The translations under genes were made by a program, and so were the position numbers. Positions 49,937-58,375 of a DNA stretch of 64,000 bases are shown piece after piece; the first letter of the stretch is position 1; each line of letters starts with the position of its first letter. The notes beneath the pieces are model-generated. The model was not told where the DNA came from. It saw only the letters and a program-made list of their open reading frames with translations, and did no database searches. Origin of the DNA: an uncultured Eubacteriales bacterium. GTDB taxonomy: Bacteria; Bacillota; Clostridia; Oscillospirales; Acutalibacteraceae. The stretch is from contig CAKSKA010000001.1 of assembly GCA_934464615.1 (NCBI GenBank), positions 161,539-225,538 on the forward strand, given 5' to 3'.

Positions 49937-50461
49937 ATGGAAAAGTGGGATATTTTAAATTCCGCCGGTGAACCTGTGGGGAAAACGGCGGTTCGCGGAA
50001 GGACGATACTTCGTAACGGCGAGTATCATTTGGTGGTACATATATGGGTACTTACAAATGACGGTAAATATATAATACAGCAGCGTTCCCGCACAAAACG
50101 GCTTATGCCGGGGGAATGGGCGGCAACAGGCGGCGCGGCAATAGCGGGGGAGGATTCTTTCACGGCGGCTTCGAGAGAACTTAAGGAAGAACTCGGTATT
50201 GACTCCGACCGAAGTACGCTTAAATTTATAAAAAGACTTAAAAGGCGCAATTCTTTTGTTGATGTTTGGGCGATTAAAACAGACGAAAAACCCGAACAGC
50301 TTAAATTACAAAGGAGCGAGGTGGCGCGTGTAAAGGCGGTAACCTCGGATGCGCTTAAATTTATGATAGAAAAAGGAAGGTTCCACGATTACGGCAAATA
50401 TTATTGGTCGGTAATTTTCGGCGGAATACAGGAAGGGCTTAAATATGAAAGCAAGAGCTGA
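49937..50461 (+). CDS. Nudix hydrolase
   Basis: 174 residues. The Nudix box is intact: GG-AAIAGEDSF-TAASRELKEELGI (Gx5Ex7REx2EExG). The N-terminal KWDILNSAGEPVGKTAVRG resembles Idi-type and YfcD-like Nudix proteins, so the substrate may be a prenyl or nucleoside diphosphate. It starts 3 bases after the hexapeptide gene and overlaps the next gene by 17 bases. Confidence 0.92.
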   Translation: MEKWDILNSAGEPVGKTAVRGRTILRNGEYHLVVHIWVLTNDGKYIIQQRSRTKRLMPGEWAATGGAAIAGEDSFTAASRELKEELGIDSDRSTLKFIKRLKRRNSFVDVWAIKTDEKPEQLKLQRSEVARVKAVTSDALKFMIEKGRFHDYGKYYWSVIFGGIQEGLKYESKS

Positions 50462-51365
50462 AGGCGAAAAGTGCGTAGTTTGTCATGCATATTTGTTTGA
50501 CGACGATGATGTGGTTTACTGTCCCGTATGCGGTGCGCCGCATCACAGGGAATGTTATAAGCAGTTGGGACATTGCGGACTTGAACAGTACCACGGCACT
50601 GAAAATCAGTATGACCGCGTTAAAGAACGCGAAAAAATGAAAAATGCGGCTGCGGATAATTCGCAAAACGAAAAACAGGAAATAATTTGTCCGAACTGCC
50701 TGCGCAGACTTGAAGAGGACACGCCGATATGCCCGTATTGCGGCAGACCGAGGAACAACGTCGGCGGTTTTGTTATGTTTGACGCTCTGGGCGGTGTTGA
50801 TAAAAACACAGATATAGGCGGCGGCGTAACCGCGCAGACCGCGGCGGAATTTGTAGGCGTTAATCCGCAAAGATACGTTCCGCGTTTTCGCAGTCTGTCC
50901 GACGGCAAGAAAGTTTCTTGGAACTGGTTGGCGTTCTTTTTTCCGCACGGATGGTTTTTAATGCGTAAAATGTACGCAATAGGCGCGATTGTCGTAACAC
51001 TTATGGTTGCGGCGCAGATATTGGCGTTCCCGATGCTTGAAGTACTGTCGGCGGCGGCGGTTGACAATATGAACGACCAAATGGCATATGTTATGCAAAA
51101 TATGGCGACTATGGAAAGAGTGCCTGTTGTTTTGGCTGCTTTGTCGGGATTTTTAAACATTGCAATAAGGATAGTATCGGCGCTTTTCGGCGATTATTTT
51201 TATAAAAAGCACATAATATCCCGTGCGGGGCAGATGGGCAGCAGCGATCTTGAGAGAACAGACTATATCCGAAAATACGGCGGAATTAACATTGTTATGT
51301 TTTTAGCCGGCATTTTGGCAGTAACATATATCCCCAGCATTATAGCAATGTTTTTTATAAGTTAG
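50445..51365 (+). CDS. RING-like zinc finger and zinc-ribbon membrane protein with DUF2628
   Basis: 306 residues. N-terminal treble-clef/prokaryotic RING-type finger (Cys 10, 13, 26, 29, His 33/34, Cys 37, 44: CVVC...CPVC..HH..C), a CxxC...CxxC zinc ribbon at 82-99, then a DUF2628-like membrane part with WNWLAFFFPHGWFLMRKMYA and three or four helices. The zinc fingers should face the cytosol. The function is not known. The next gene encodes a relative. Confidence 0.82.
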   Translation: MKARAEGEKCVVCHAYLFDDDDVVYCPVCGAPHHRECYKQLGHCGLEQYHGTENQYDRVKEREKMKNAAADNSQNEKQEIICPNCLRRLEEDTPICPYCGRPRNNVGGFVMFDALGGVDKNTDIGGGVTAQTAAEFVGVNPQRYVPRFRSLSDGKKVSWNWLAFFFPHGWFLMRKMYAIGAIVVTLMVAAQILAFPMLEVLSAAAVDNMNDQMAYVMQNMATMERVPVVLAALSGFLNIAIRIVSALFGDYFYKKHIISRAGQMGSSDLERTDYIRKYGGINIVMFLAGILAVTYIPSIIAMFFIS

Positions 51366-51386
51366 TTTAATTACGGAGGGATTGTA

Positions 51387-52148
51387 ATGAGCAAATTCTG
51401 CAGCAGGTGCGGTACCGAAAACGACGACAGTTACGCATATTGCAAAAATTGCGGCAAAGCATTTTCGCCGGCATATGTGCAAAATCCGCCGCCCGAGCCG
51501 ACAAACGATTTTGACGGCATAAAATACAACGAAATGGCTGAGTTTGCCGGAGCAAACTCATACACTGTATTAAAAAAACTTTCCCGTATGCAAATTGCAC
51601 AGTCAAAGGTATCGTGGTGTTGGCCGGTTGCAATACTCGGTCTTTTGTTCGGACCTTTGGGCGCGGCAATATGGTTTTTTTACCGCAAAATGTACAAATG
51701 GGCGTTTGCGCTTTTAGGCATCGGCGCGGTTTTGGGCGCAGCAACGGCATTGCTTAATAAGGATGCGTATTTTCTTTTGTTTGATGAGTTCAAGGCAATT
51801 TACAATGCGGCGTCAGACGGAACATTAAGCACACAAAGCCAACGCTATATGAACGAACTTTATGACATAATGCAGAATATTACAGCGTTGCGCGGTGTAA
51901 TGATAGCAAGCGCGGTAAACGATATTACAAGATTTGCGACAACAGTACTGCTCGGTGCTTTTTCTATGAATATTTACAAAAATCACGCGGCAGGCAAAAT
52001 AAATGCGTATAAATCGGGACGCACCCAAAAAAGCCCGTATGTTTCGGGCGGTACGTCCGGTGCAATGGCAGTTTTGGGCGTTGTATTTCTTTTTGTAATA
52101 AACAGTATTACGGGATTTATACCGTTTATAATGTATTTAGTAAAGTAA
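51387..52148 (+). CDS. Zinc-ribbon DUF2628 membrane protein
   Basis: 253 residues. N-terminal zinc ribbon FCSRCGTENDDSYAYCKNCG, a spacer, EFAGANSYTVLKKL (a short block shared with the gene before), then SWCWPVAILGLLFGPLGAAI and FFYRKMYKWAF of DUF2628, and membrane segments to the C-terminus. It lacks the RING-like finger. Probably a paralogue and partner of the preceding protein. Confidence 0.82.
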   Translation: MSKFCSRCGTENDDSYAYCKNCGKAFSPAYVQNPPPEPTNDFDGIKYNEMAEFAGANSYTVLKKLSRMQIAQSKVSWCWPVAILGLLFGPLGAAIWFFYRKMYKWAFALLGIGAVLGAATALLNKDAYFLLFDEFKAIYNAASDGTLSTQSQRYMNELYDIMQNITALRGVMIASAVNDITRFATTVLLGAFSMNIYKNHAAGKINAYKSGRTQKSPYVSGGTSGAMAVLGVVFLFVINSITGFIPFIMYLVK

Positions 52149-52163
52149 TATGGAGGAAGTATT

Positions 52164-53033
52164 ATGAAAATTAAAAAGGCTATAATTCCGGCGGCGGGAC
52201 TTGGTACGAGAGTTTTACCTGCTTCAAAAGCAATACCTAAGGAAATGTTGCCGATAGTAGATAAACCGGCAATACAGTATATTGTTGAGGAAGCCGTTAA
52301 GGCCGGAATTACCGATATACTGATAATTACAAACCGCGGAAAATCAGCCATTGAAGATCATTTTGACCATTCCGTAGAGCTTGAGGCAATGCTTAAAGCA
52401 AGGAACAAAAAGCAGGCGTATGATGAAGTTACATCGGTTACAAATCTTGCCAATATTTATTTTATAAGGCAGAAAGAAACAAAAGGACTCGGCGATGCGG
52501 TTCTTCGCGCCAAGGAATTTGTAGGCGATGAACCCTTTGCGGTACTTTACGGCGACGATGTAATTATAGGCGAAATCCCCGCTATAGGCGAACTCTGCGA
52601 TGCCTATGAAAAATACGGCAAAAGCGTAGTGGGAATTAAGGAAGTGCCTGATGAACAGGTTGTAAAATATTGCTCGCTTAAAGTTGAACAGGTTGAGGAT
52701 AAAATTTTTAATGTATCGGATATGATAGAAAAACCGAGTATCTACAACAAATTTTCAAATTACTCAATACTCGGCAGATGCGTGCTTAACAGCGATATTT
52801 TTGACATTCTTGAAAAGACGCCGCTCGGTGTCGGCAATGAACTTCAGCTTACCGACGCTATGAAAACCGTAGCACGCCGTGACGGTATGACCGGCGTTGT
52901 TTTCAGCGGCGAGCGTCATGATATGGGCAATAAGTTCGGTATGCTTAAGGCAAATATAGACGTAGGCCTTACACATCCCGAAACCAAAGATGAACTTAAG
53001 GCGTATATTAAAGAGTTGGCGGCAAAACTGTAA
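52164..53033 (+). CDS. galU: UTP-glucose-1-phosphate uridylyltransferase
   Basis: 289 residues. AIIPAAGLGTRVLPASKAIPKEML (nucleotide-binding GxGTR and the catalytic Lys), VDKPAIQYIVEEA, and AVLYGDDVI. It makes UDP-glucose, the donor for glycolipid and cell-wall glycans. Together with galE it supplies GT8-type enzymes. The stop overlaps the HAD gene (TAATG). Confidence 0.96.
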   Translation: MKIKKAIIPAAGLGTRVLPASKAIPKEMLPIVDKPAIQYIVEEAVKAGITDILIITNRGKSAIEDHFDHSVELEAMLKARNKKQAYDEVTSVTNLANIYFIRQKETKGLGDAVLRAKEFVGDEPFAVLYGDDVIIGEIPAIGELCDAYEKYGKSVVGIKEVPDEQVVKYCSLKVEQVEDKIFNVSDMIEKPSIYNKFSNYSILGRCVLNSDIFDILEKTPLGVGNELQLTDAMKTVARRDGMTGVVFSGERHDMGNKFGMLKANIDVGLTHPETKDELKAYIKELAAKL

Positions 53034-53710
53034 TGAAATATACCACACTGCTTTTTGATACAGATAATACACTGCTTGACTTTTCCGCATCCGAAGCGGC
53101 GGCTTTAAAAGACGCTTTTACACTTAACGGCATAGAATTTTCAAATGAGCGTTTAGCGGTTTACAGCGCTGTAAATGATGAATTTTGGCTTGCATATCAG
53201 CAAGGCAAAATACCTAAAAACGAAATATATGTCGGCAGGTTTAAAAAAACTTTTGAAAAACTCGGTATAACGGCGGACGCCGATAAAACCGCCGAGTGTT
53301 ATGAGGAAAATTTGGGCAAATATCATTTTGCCGTTGAAGGTGCGGTGGAAATGTGCCGACGCCTTGCCGAAAAGTACGATATATGTATTGTTACAAACGG
53401 TAAAGAGTGCATACAAAACAGCCGCCTTACCGACAGCGGAATTCGGGATATTGTAAAGCATATTTTCATTTCCGAAAAAGTCGGCGTTCCTAAACCCGAA
53501 AAAGCATTTTTTGACTATGTTTTCGGCATTATAGAAGAAAAAGACAAGTCTAAGGTGCTTATAATAGGCGATAGTCTGTCATCGGATATTATGGGCGGTA
53601 TAAACGCCGGCATTGATACTTGTTGGTACAATCCGGACAGAAAGACCGCCGATATAAAACCGACATACATTATAAATAAAATTACCGACCTTGAGCAGAT
53701 CCTTAAATAA
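53033..53710 (+). CDS. HAD-superfamily phosphatase, YjjG type
   Basis: 225 residues. Motif I LLFDTDNTLLDF (DxD), motif II IVTNG, motif III Lys in VGVPKPEKAFFDY, motif IV IIGDSLSSDIMGG. The long helical cap matches YjjG-type nucleotidases of non-canonical pyrimidines. Coupled to galU, but the link in function is unclear. Confidence 0.92.
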   Translation: MKYTTLLFDTDNTLLDFSASEAAALKDAFTLNGIEFSNERLAVYSAVNDEFWLAYQQGKIPKNEIYVGRFKKTFEKLGITADADKTAECYEENLGKYHFAVEGAVEMCRRLAEKYDICIVTNGKECIQNSRLTDSGIRDIVKHIFISEKVGVPKPEKAFFDYVFGIIEEKDKSKVLIIGDSLSSDIMGGINAGIDTCWYNPDRKTADIKPTYIINKITDLEQILK

Positions 53711-53715
53711 TTTAA

Positions 53716-53759
53716 CCCGTCGTTGCATACTTTAAAATTTGCAATGACGGGATTTTTTT
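53716..53759 (+). terminator. Terminator of the galU operon
   Basis: CCCGTC-G-TTGCA pairs with TGCAA-T-GACGGG (53716-53751), followed by seven T. Six bases after the stop codon. Confidence 0.85.
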
Positions 53760-53804
53760 GCATTATAAATACTTTTTTGCGAATACTATTTTAGGTGATT
53801 ATAC

Positions 53805-54170
53805 TTGAAAATTTTTAAAAAGGAAAATTTAAAAAAGTACGGCGGCGGACTTGTTATAGGCACGGTAAATTCAATGCTCGGCTCGGGCGGAGGAATGATT
53901 GCCGTGCCGATATTGCGGAAGTTGGGTTTTTCGCAAAAGGACGCACAGGCAAACGCAATAAGCATTATTTTACCTATATCGGTAATAAGCGCGGTACTTT
54001 ATTTAATAGACGGCAACGTAAAAATATCCGATGCGCTGCCGTATTTGCCGACAGGGTTTTTAGGCGCGGTTATCGGTACGTTTTTGCTGTCTAAAATTCC
54101 GTCTAAATATCTTAAAAAAATATTTGCGGCATTTATGATATGGGCAGGCATACGCCTGCTGTGCAAATGA
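53805..54170 (+). CDS. TSUP (TauE/SafE) family half-transporter, first
   Basis: 121 residues with a TTG start after AGGTGAT. GLVIGTVNSMLGSGGGMIAVPI is the TSUP repeat signature (GxxxGxxxGxGGG), and about four membrane helices follow. Full TauE/SafE proteins have two such repeats in 240-270 residues; here each repeat is a separate gene. It probably exports an organosulfur or related anion together with the next protein. Confidence 0.88.
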   Translation: MKIFKKENLKKYGGGLVIGTVNSMLGSGGGMIAVPILRKLGFSQKDAQANAISIILPISVISAVLYLIDGNVKISDALPYLPTGFLGAVIGTFLLSKIPSKYLKKIFAAFMIWAGIRLLCK

Positions 54171-54550
54171 GTTGGCATGCCCTTACAGCAGGGCTTTTAT
54201 CGGGCATAATAGCGTCAATGGGACTCGGCGGCGGCACGGTGCTGCTTATATATTTAACCGTATTCCTTTCTACCGAGCAGCTGACGGCACAGGGAATAAA
54301 TCTTATGTTTTTTATTCCCATAGGCGTATTGTCGGTTATAATATACGCAAAAAAGAAAAGAATACAGTTTAAAAAGGTTGTTCCCATTGCCGTTTTCGGC
54401 GTTGCGGGTTCGTTTTTGGGACTTCTTATTACGCATATAATAGAGCGCGGCATGCTTTGCAAAATTTCGGCGCTTTTTCTTATAGCGTTGGGAATTTCCG
54501 AATTTATTACAAAAGATAAATCGGGTATTGAAAAAAATGCACAAAAGTGA
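54167..54550 (+). CDS. TSUP (TauE/SafE) family half-transporter, second
   Basis: 127 residues. The ATG overlaps the stop of the first half by four bases (ATGA). LTAGLLSGIIASMGLGGGTVLL is the second TSUP repeat. Four membrane helices and a basic tail. The two halves are thus made together. The lexA promoter lies in its last codons. Confidence 0.88.
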   Translation: MSWHALTAGLLSGIIASMGLGGGTVLLIYLTVFLSTEQLTAQGINLMFFIPIGVLSVIIYAKKKRIQFKKVVPIAVFGVAGSFLGLLITHIIERGMLCKISALFLIALGISEFITKDKSGIEKNAQK

Positions 54551-54556
54551 TATACT
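54528..54556 (+). promoter_or_regulatory. Promoter of lexA
   Basis: TTGAAA (54528-54533), 17 bp, TATACT (54551-54556). The -35 box and part of the spacer lie inside the end of the upstream TSUP gene. Confidence 0.75.
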
Positions 54557-54563
54557 TAAAAAA

Positions 54564-54575
54564 GAATATTTGTTC
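54564..54575 (+). promoter_or_regulatory. LexA box at lexA
   Basis: GAATATTTGTTC matches the Bacillota box GAAC-N4-GTTC with one change (GAAT). It starts about 8 bases after the -10 box, over the start of transcription, which fits autorepression. The GGAGG ribosome binding site follows at 54576. Confidence 0.65.
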
Positions 54576-54586
54576 GGAGGATAAGT

Positions 54587-55177
54587 ATGTCAAGACCGAC
54601 GCTTAATGATAAACAAAATAAGGTATATAACTTTCTTGTTGAAAAAATATCCGGCGGTATACCGCCGACAGTAAGGGAAATATGCAACGCCACGGGGATT
54701 AAATCAACCTCTACGGTGCATGCGATATTAAGTAAACTTGAAAATGACGGATATATTTCAAGGGGTGCGGGATTTTCCCGCGCAATAAAAATCGAAGGGG
54801 CGTCGGATTCGGCACAGGTGCCGGTAATAGGCCGTGTAACCGCAGGACAACCTATTTTGGCGGTTGAGGAAATTGTGGATTACATACCATATCCCACAGA
54901 CAGTGCCGAGGGCTTGTTCGGTTTGCGCGTAATAGGCTACAGTATGAAAAATATAGGTATTATGCCGGACGATATTGTTATTGCGGATAAAAACGCATAT
55001 GTGCGTGACGGCGACATAGTTATAGGTATGGACGGCGATGAAGCGACAGTTAAGCGCCTTATGCACGAAAAGGACGGCACGGTTGTATTTATGCCCGAAA
55101 ACGAAGATTTTGAACCGATATATCCCAAAGAGCCGTCAATACTCGGTAAGGTAATCGGTTGTTACCGCAAATATTAA
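54587..55177 (+). CDS. lexA: SOS repressor LexA
   Basis: 196 residues. An N-terminal winged helix (PPTVREICNATGIKSTSTVH) and the S24 peptidase domain. The Ala-Gly cleavage site (VTAGQPI), catalytic Ser (GYSMKNIGI) and Lys (EATVKRLM) are all there, so it should be self-cleaving. It is followed by rnhA after 16 bases. Confidence 0.97.
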   Translation: MSRPTLNDKQNKVYNFLVEKISGGIPPTVREICNATGIKSTSTVHAILSKLENDGYISRGAGFSRAIKIEGASDSAQVPVIGRVTAGQPILAVEEIVDYIPYPTDSAEGLFGLRVIGYSMKNIGIMPDDIVIADKNAYVRDGDIVIGMDGDEATVKRLMHEKDGTVVFMPENEDFEPIYPKEPSILGKVIGCYRKY

Positions 55178-55193
55178 AATACGGAGAAACGGT

Positions 55194-55631
55194 ATGAAAA
55201 AATGTGTTGAACTGTTTACCGACGGCGCGTGTTCCGGAAATCCCGGACCGGGCGGATGGGGAGCAGTGCTTAGGTATAACGGACGGGAAAAGGAACTGTG
55301 CGGCGGCGAAAAGGAAACCACAAACAACCGCATGGAACTTTCGGCTGCAATATACGGTTTAAAAGCTCTTAAGGAGCCTTGCATTGTAAGGCTTGTAAGC
55401 GATTCTAAATATTTGTGCGATTCGGTTAATAAAGGCTGGGTGCGGTCATGGCAGAAAAACGGATGGAAAAAGGCCGATAAAAAACCGGCGCAAAATATTG
55501 ATTTATGGGAAGAACTGCTGGATTTACTTGATATGCACGAAGTGAGTTTTGAGTGGGTAAAGGGACACGCAGGCCATCCCGAAAATGAGCGCTGCGATGC
55601 TTTGGCGGTAAATTTCTACAAAAATTTGTAA
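55194..55631 (+). CDS. rnhA: Ribonuclease HI
   Basis: 145 residues. The four catalytic acids are visible: Asp in FTDGACSGNP, Glu in NNRMELSAAI, Asp in VSDSKYL and Asp in ENERCDALA; the His of the flexible loop is in KGHAGHPENE. It removes RNA from RNA-DNA hybrids. It probably shares the lexA transcript, which is unusual but only a matter of position. Confidence 0.96.
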   Translation: MKKCVELFTDGACSGNPGPGGWGAVLRYNGREKELCGGEKETTNNRMELSAAIYGLKALKEPCIVRLVSDSKYLCDSVNKGWVRSWQKNGWKKADKKPAQNIDLWEELLDLLDMHEVSFEWVKGHAGHPENERCDALAVNFYKNL

Positions 55632-55648
55632 AAAGTTTTCTTTTTCTA

Positions 55649-55677
55649 TTGAAATGTATACTGTTTTGGTATACAAT
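55649..55677 (+). promoter_or_regulatory. Promoter of the nifS operon with an internal dyad
   Basis: TTGAAA (55649-55654), 17 bp, TACAAT (55672-55677). Between the boxes lies TGTATAC-N7-GTATACA (55655-55661 and 55669-55675), a perfect inverted repeat that overlaps the -10. This is the right place for a repressor such as an Rrf2 family iron-sulfur regulator, but no regulator gene is near. Confidence 0.7.
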
Positions 55678-55714
55678 ATATTCGCAAGAAAAAGTTATAA
55701 AAGAGGTAGTATAA

Positions 55715-56908
55715 ATGAAAAGGTTTATTTATGCGGATAATTCGGCAACAACGGGCATTGCACCACAGGTGCTTGAAAAGATGATGCCCTACCTTACAAC
55801 CGAATACGGAAATGCCTCAAGCCTGTATGAATTCGGCGGCAGGGCAAAAATGGCGGTTGAAAAGGCAAGGCAGCAGGTGGCGGATGCCATAGGCGCCACC
55901 GCCCGCGAAATATTCTTTACCGGCGGCGGAAGCGAGTCGGATAATTGGGCGCTTAAAGGCTATGCAAAGACAATGCTTAAAAAAGGTAAAAACCACATAA
56001 TATCAAGCAAGTTTGAGCATCACGCCATACTGCATACTCTGGATGCGCTTAAAAAGGAAGGCATTGAGGTTACATTGCTTGACGTTCACAGCGACGGACT
56101 TGTCCGTCCCGAAGAACTTGAAGCGGCAATAACCGATAAAACAGGACTTGTAAGCATTATGTATGCCAATAACGAGATAGGTACTGTTCAGCCTATAGCC
56201 GAGATAGGAAAGATATGTCACGAGCACGGTATTGTTTTCCATACCGACGCCGTACAGGCAGTGGGCAATGTGCCGATTGATGTTGTAAAAGAAAATATTG
56301 ATATGCTTTCGATGTCGGGACACAAATTCCACGGACCTAAAGGAATAGGCGCACTGTATATAAAAAAGGGAATATACTTCCCGAATCTTATTGACGGCGG
56401 CGCACAGGAAAGCGGCAGACGTGCAGGTACGGAAAATACCGTAGGCATTGTGGGAATAGGCGAGGCTATTACGTTGGCTGTAAAAAATATGGATAAACGC
56501 GCCGAGGTTTGCAGGGAAATAAGCAATTATATTATGGATAATTGCAGTAAAATAGAACGCTCCCGTGTAAACGGCGACAGAACCCACAGACTGCCGGGAA
56601 ATGTAAGTATGTGCTTTGAGGGCGTTGAGGGCGAATCGCTGCTGCTTATGCTTGACGCAAAGGGAATATGCGCTTCAAGCGGCTCGGCCTGTACTTCCGG
56701 CTCCCTCGATCCGAGCCACGTATTGCTTGCGATAGGTTTGCCGCATGAAGTAGCACACGGCTCGCTACGTCTTACTTTCAGCGACGGCAATACTATTGAA
56801 GATGCAAAATATATTTGTGAGGTAATTCCTCCTATAATTGAAAGACTGCGTTCTATGTCACCGTTGTGGGATAGGATTAAAGCCGAAGAAAAAGCAGAAA
56901 GGAAGTAA
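55715..56908 (+). CDS. nifS: Cysteine desulfurase, NifS/IscS type
   Basis: 397 residues. YADNSATTGIAPQVLEKM, the PLP Lys in MSGHKFHGPKGIG (SGHK), and the loop Cys in SGSACTSGSLDPS. It supplies sulfur for iron-sulfur assembly. The short family I type. It precedes NifU, so the pair makes a basic assembly unit. AAAGAGGT ribosome binding site. Confidence 0.95.
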   Translation: MKRFIYADNSATTGIAPQVLEKMMPYLTTEYGNASSLYEFGGRAKMAVEKARQQVADAIGATAREIFFTGGGSESDNWALKGYAKTMLKKGKNHIISSKFEHHAILHTLDALKKEGIEVTLLDVHSDGLVRPEELEAAITDKTGLVSIMYANNEIGTVQPIAEIGKICHEHGIVFHTDAVQAVGNVPIDVVKENIDMLSMSGHKFHGPKGIGALYIKKGIYFPNLIDGGAQESGRRAGTENTVGIVGIGEAITLAVKNMDKRAEVCREISNYIMDNCSKIERSRVNGDRTHRLPGNVSMCFEGVEGESLLLMLDAKGICASSGSACTSGSLDPSHVLLAIGLPHEVAHGSLRLTFSDGNTIEDAKYICEVIPPIIERLRSMSPLWDRIKAEEKAERK

Positions 56909-56914
56909 TTGTTT

Positions 56915-57352
56915 ATGTATACACAACAGGTAATGGACCATTTTGAACATCCGAGAAACGTCGGCGAAATTCCGGACGCCAACGGTATAGGTGAAGTCGG
57001 TAATGCCAAGTGCGGCGATATAATGCGTATGTATTTAAAAATAGAAAACGGCATTATTAAAGACGTTAAGTTTAAAACTTACGGCTGCGCGTCGGCTATT
57101 GCAACAAGTTCGATTGCAACCGAAATGATAAAGGGACAGCCGATTGAAAAAGCGCTGGAACTTTCAAACAAAGCGGTTGTTGAGGCTTTGGGCGGACTTC
57201 CGACACATAAAATACATTGTTCGGTATTGGCTGAACAGGCTATTAAGGCTGCTTTGGCGGATTATTATAAGCGTCAGGGCGTTGATCCTACACCTTACGT
57301 CGGAGAAATTCATGACGACGACGGACATTGTGACAGCTGCTGCAGTTTGTAA
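56915..57352 (+). CDS. nifU: NifU/IscU-like iron-sulfur scaffold
   Basis: 145 residues. The three scaffold Cys lie in NAKCGDIMRM, TYGCASAIATSS and HKIHCSVLAE. The extended C-terminus ends in CDSCCSL, an extra Cys cluster typical of clostridial NifU. Start ATG at 56915, 10 bases after AAAGGAAG; TTG at 56909 is an alternative. It receives sulfur from NifS. Confidence 0.93.
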   Translation: MYTQQVMDHFEHPRNVGEIPDANGIGEVGNAKCGDIMRMYLKIENGIIKDVKFKTYGCASAIATSSIATEMIKGQPIEKALELSNKAVVEALGGLPTHKIHCSVLAEQAIKAALADYYKRQGVDPTPYVGEIHDDDGHCDSCCSL

Positions 57353-57373
57353 CACATAAAAAATAAATTCATT

Positions 57374-57431
57374 AAAAAGTCCTTTTTTTCATATACTTTT
57401 TCAGGAAAGATAAAATGAAAGAAGGGCTTTT
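57374..57431 (+). promoter_or_regulatory. Long-range stem over the ribosome binding site of the S1 gene
   Basis: AAAAAGTCC (57374-57382) can pair with GGGCTTTTT (57423-57431) over 9 bp with one G-U pair, around a 40-base loop. The second arm includes GAAGGG, the ribosome binding site. A weak promoter (TATACT at 57391) may lie in the loop. Confidence 0.35.
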
Positions 57432-57433
57432 TA

Positions 57434-58357
57434 ATGACAAAAGAATTTTATCCCGAAGGTTTTATATGCGATACCGCACAAAATCGCAAACGGCTTAATA
57501 CGCCGACTGATATTGCACAACTTGCCGCAACGCATGAAATTGCCGAATCTACGGCGTTTATATGCGATTCCGACCACAATCTTATAGTTGACCTCGGCTG
57601 TATGCGCGGTATAATTCCGCGTCAGGAGGGCGCGCTGGGCATTGCGGAAGGACAAATAAGGGATATTGCCCTTATTTCAAGGGTAGGCAAGGCGGTATGC
57701 TTTGTTGTAGATAAAGTGCAAACCGATGCTACAGGTAAAATGTACGCTATGTTATCGCGCAGGAAAGCACAGGAAATTTGCCGCAGGGAATTTTTAACCC
57801 GTCTTATACCGGGGGATGTTATAAACGCCCGCGTTACACATCTTGAAAGTTTCGGTGCGTTTTGCGATATAGGCTGCGGAATTATAGCGCTGCTGCCTAT
57901 AGATTCCATTTCGGTTTCCCGAATTTCACATCCGAGGGATCGCTTTAAAGTGGGTATGGACATAAAGGTTGTGGTAAAACAAATAATGCCGGACGGCAAA
58001 ATTATGCTCACCCACAAGGAACTGCTTGGCACTTGGAGCGAAAACGCACAGTTGCTTAACGCAGGCCAAACCGTAACGGGTATTATAAGGTCTATTGAGG
58101 ATTACGGTATTTTTGTGGAAATTACGCCTAACCTTGCAGGTCTTGCAGAGCCGCGAAATGACGTATATGTGGGCAGTCCCGCAAGTATTTACATAAAAAG
58201 CATAATACCGGAAAAAATGAAGGTAAAACTTATAATTATAGATACGTTTGACAGCGAGTACATCACTCCTATAAAATATTTTTATACAGGAGAGCATATG
58301 GACAGTTGGTACTACTCTCCTAAAGATTCAATAAAGCAAATAGTAACAGAATTTTAA
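57434..58357 (+). CDS. S1 RNA-binding domain protein
   Basis: 307 residues. A clear S1 domain at about 124-195 (GDVINARVTHLESFGAFCDI, PDGKIMLTHKELLGTW), a second at about 208-270 (GQTVTGIIRSIEDYGIFVEI) and a degenerate one before them. It resembles the S1-like proteins of Clostridia rather than full ribosomal S1. It may bind mRNA. It lies between nifU and the Mrp ATPase with no known link to iron-sulfur work. Confidence 0.88.
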   Translation: MTKEFYPEGFICDTAQNRKRLNTPTDIAQLAATHEIAESTAFICDSDHNLIVDLGCMRGIIPRQEGALGIAEGQIRDIALISRVGKAVCFVVDKVQTDATGKMYAMLSRRKAQEICRREFLTRLIPGDVINARVTHLESFGAFCDIGCGIIALLPIDSISVSRISHPRDRFKVGMDIKVVVKQIMPDGKIMLTHKELLGTWSENAQLLNAGQTVTGIIRSIEDYGIFVEITPNLAGLAEPRNDVYVGSPASIYIKSIIPEKMKVKLIIIDTFDSEYITPIKYFYTGEHMDSWYYSPKDSIKQIVTEF

Positions 58358-58375
58358 AAACGGAGGATTTTTAAA

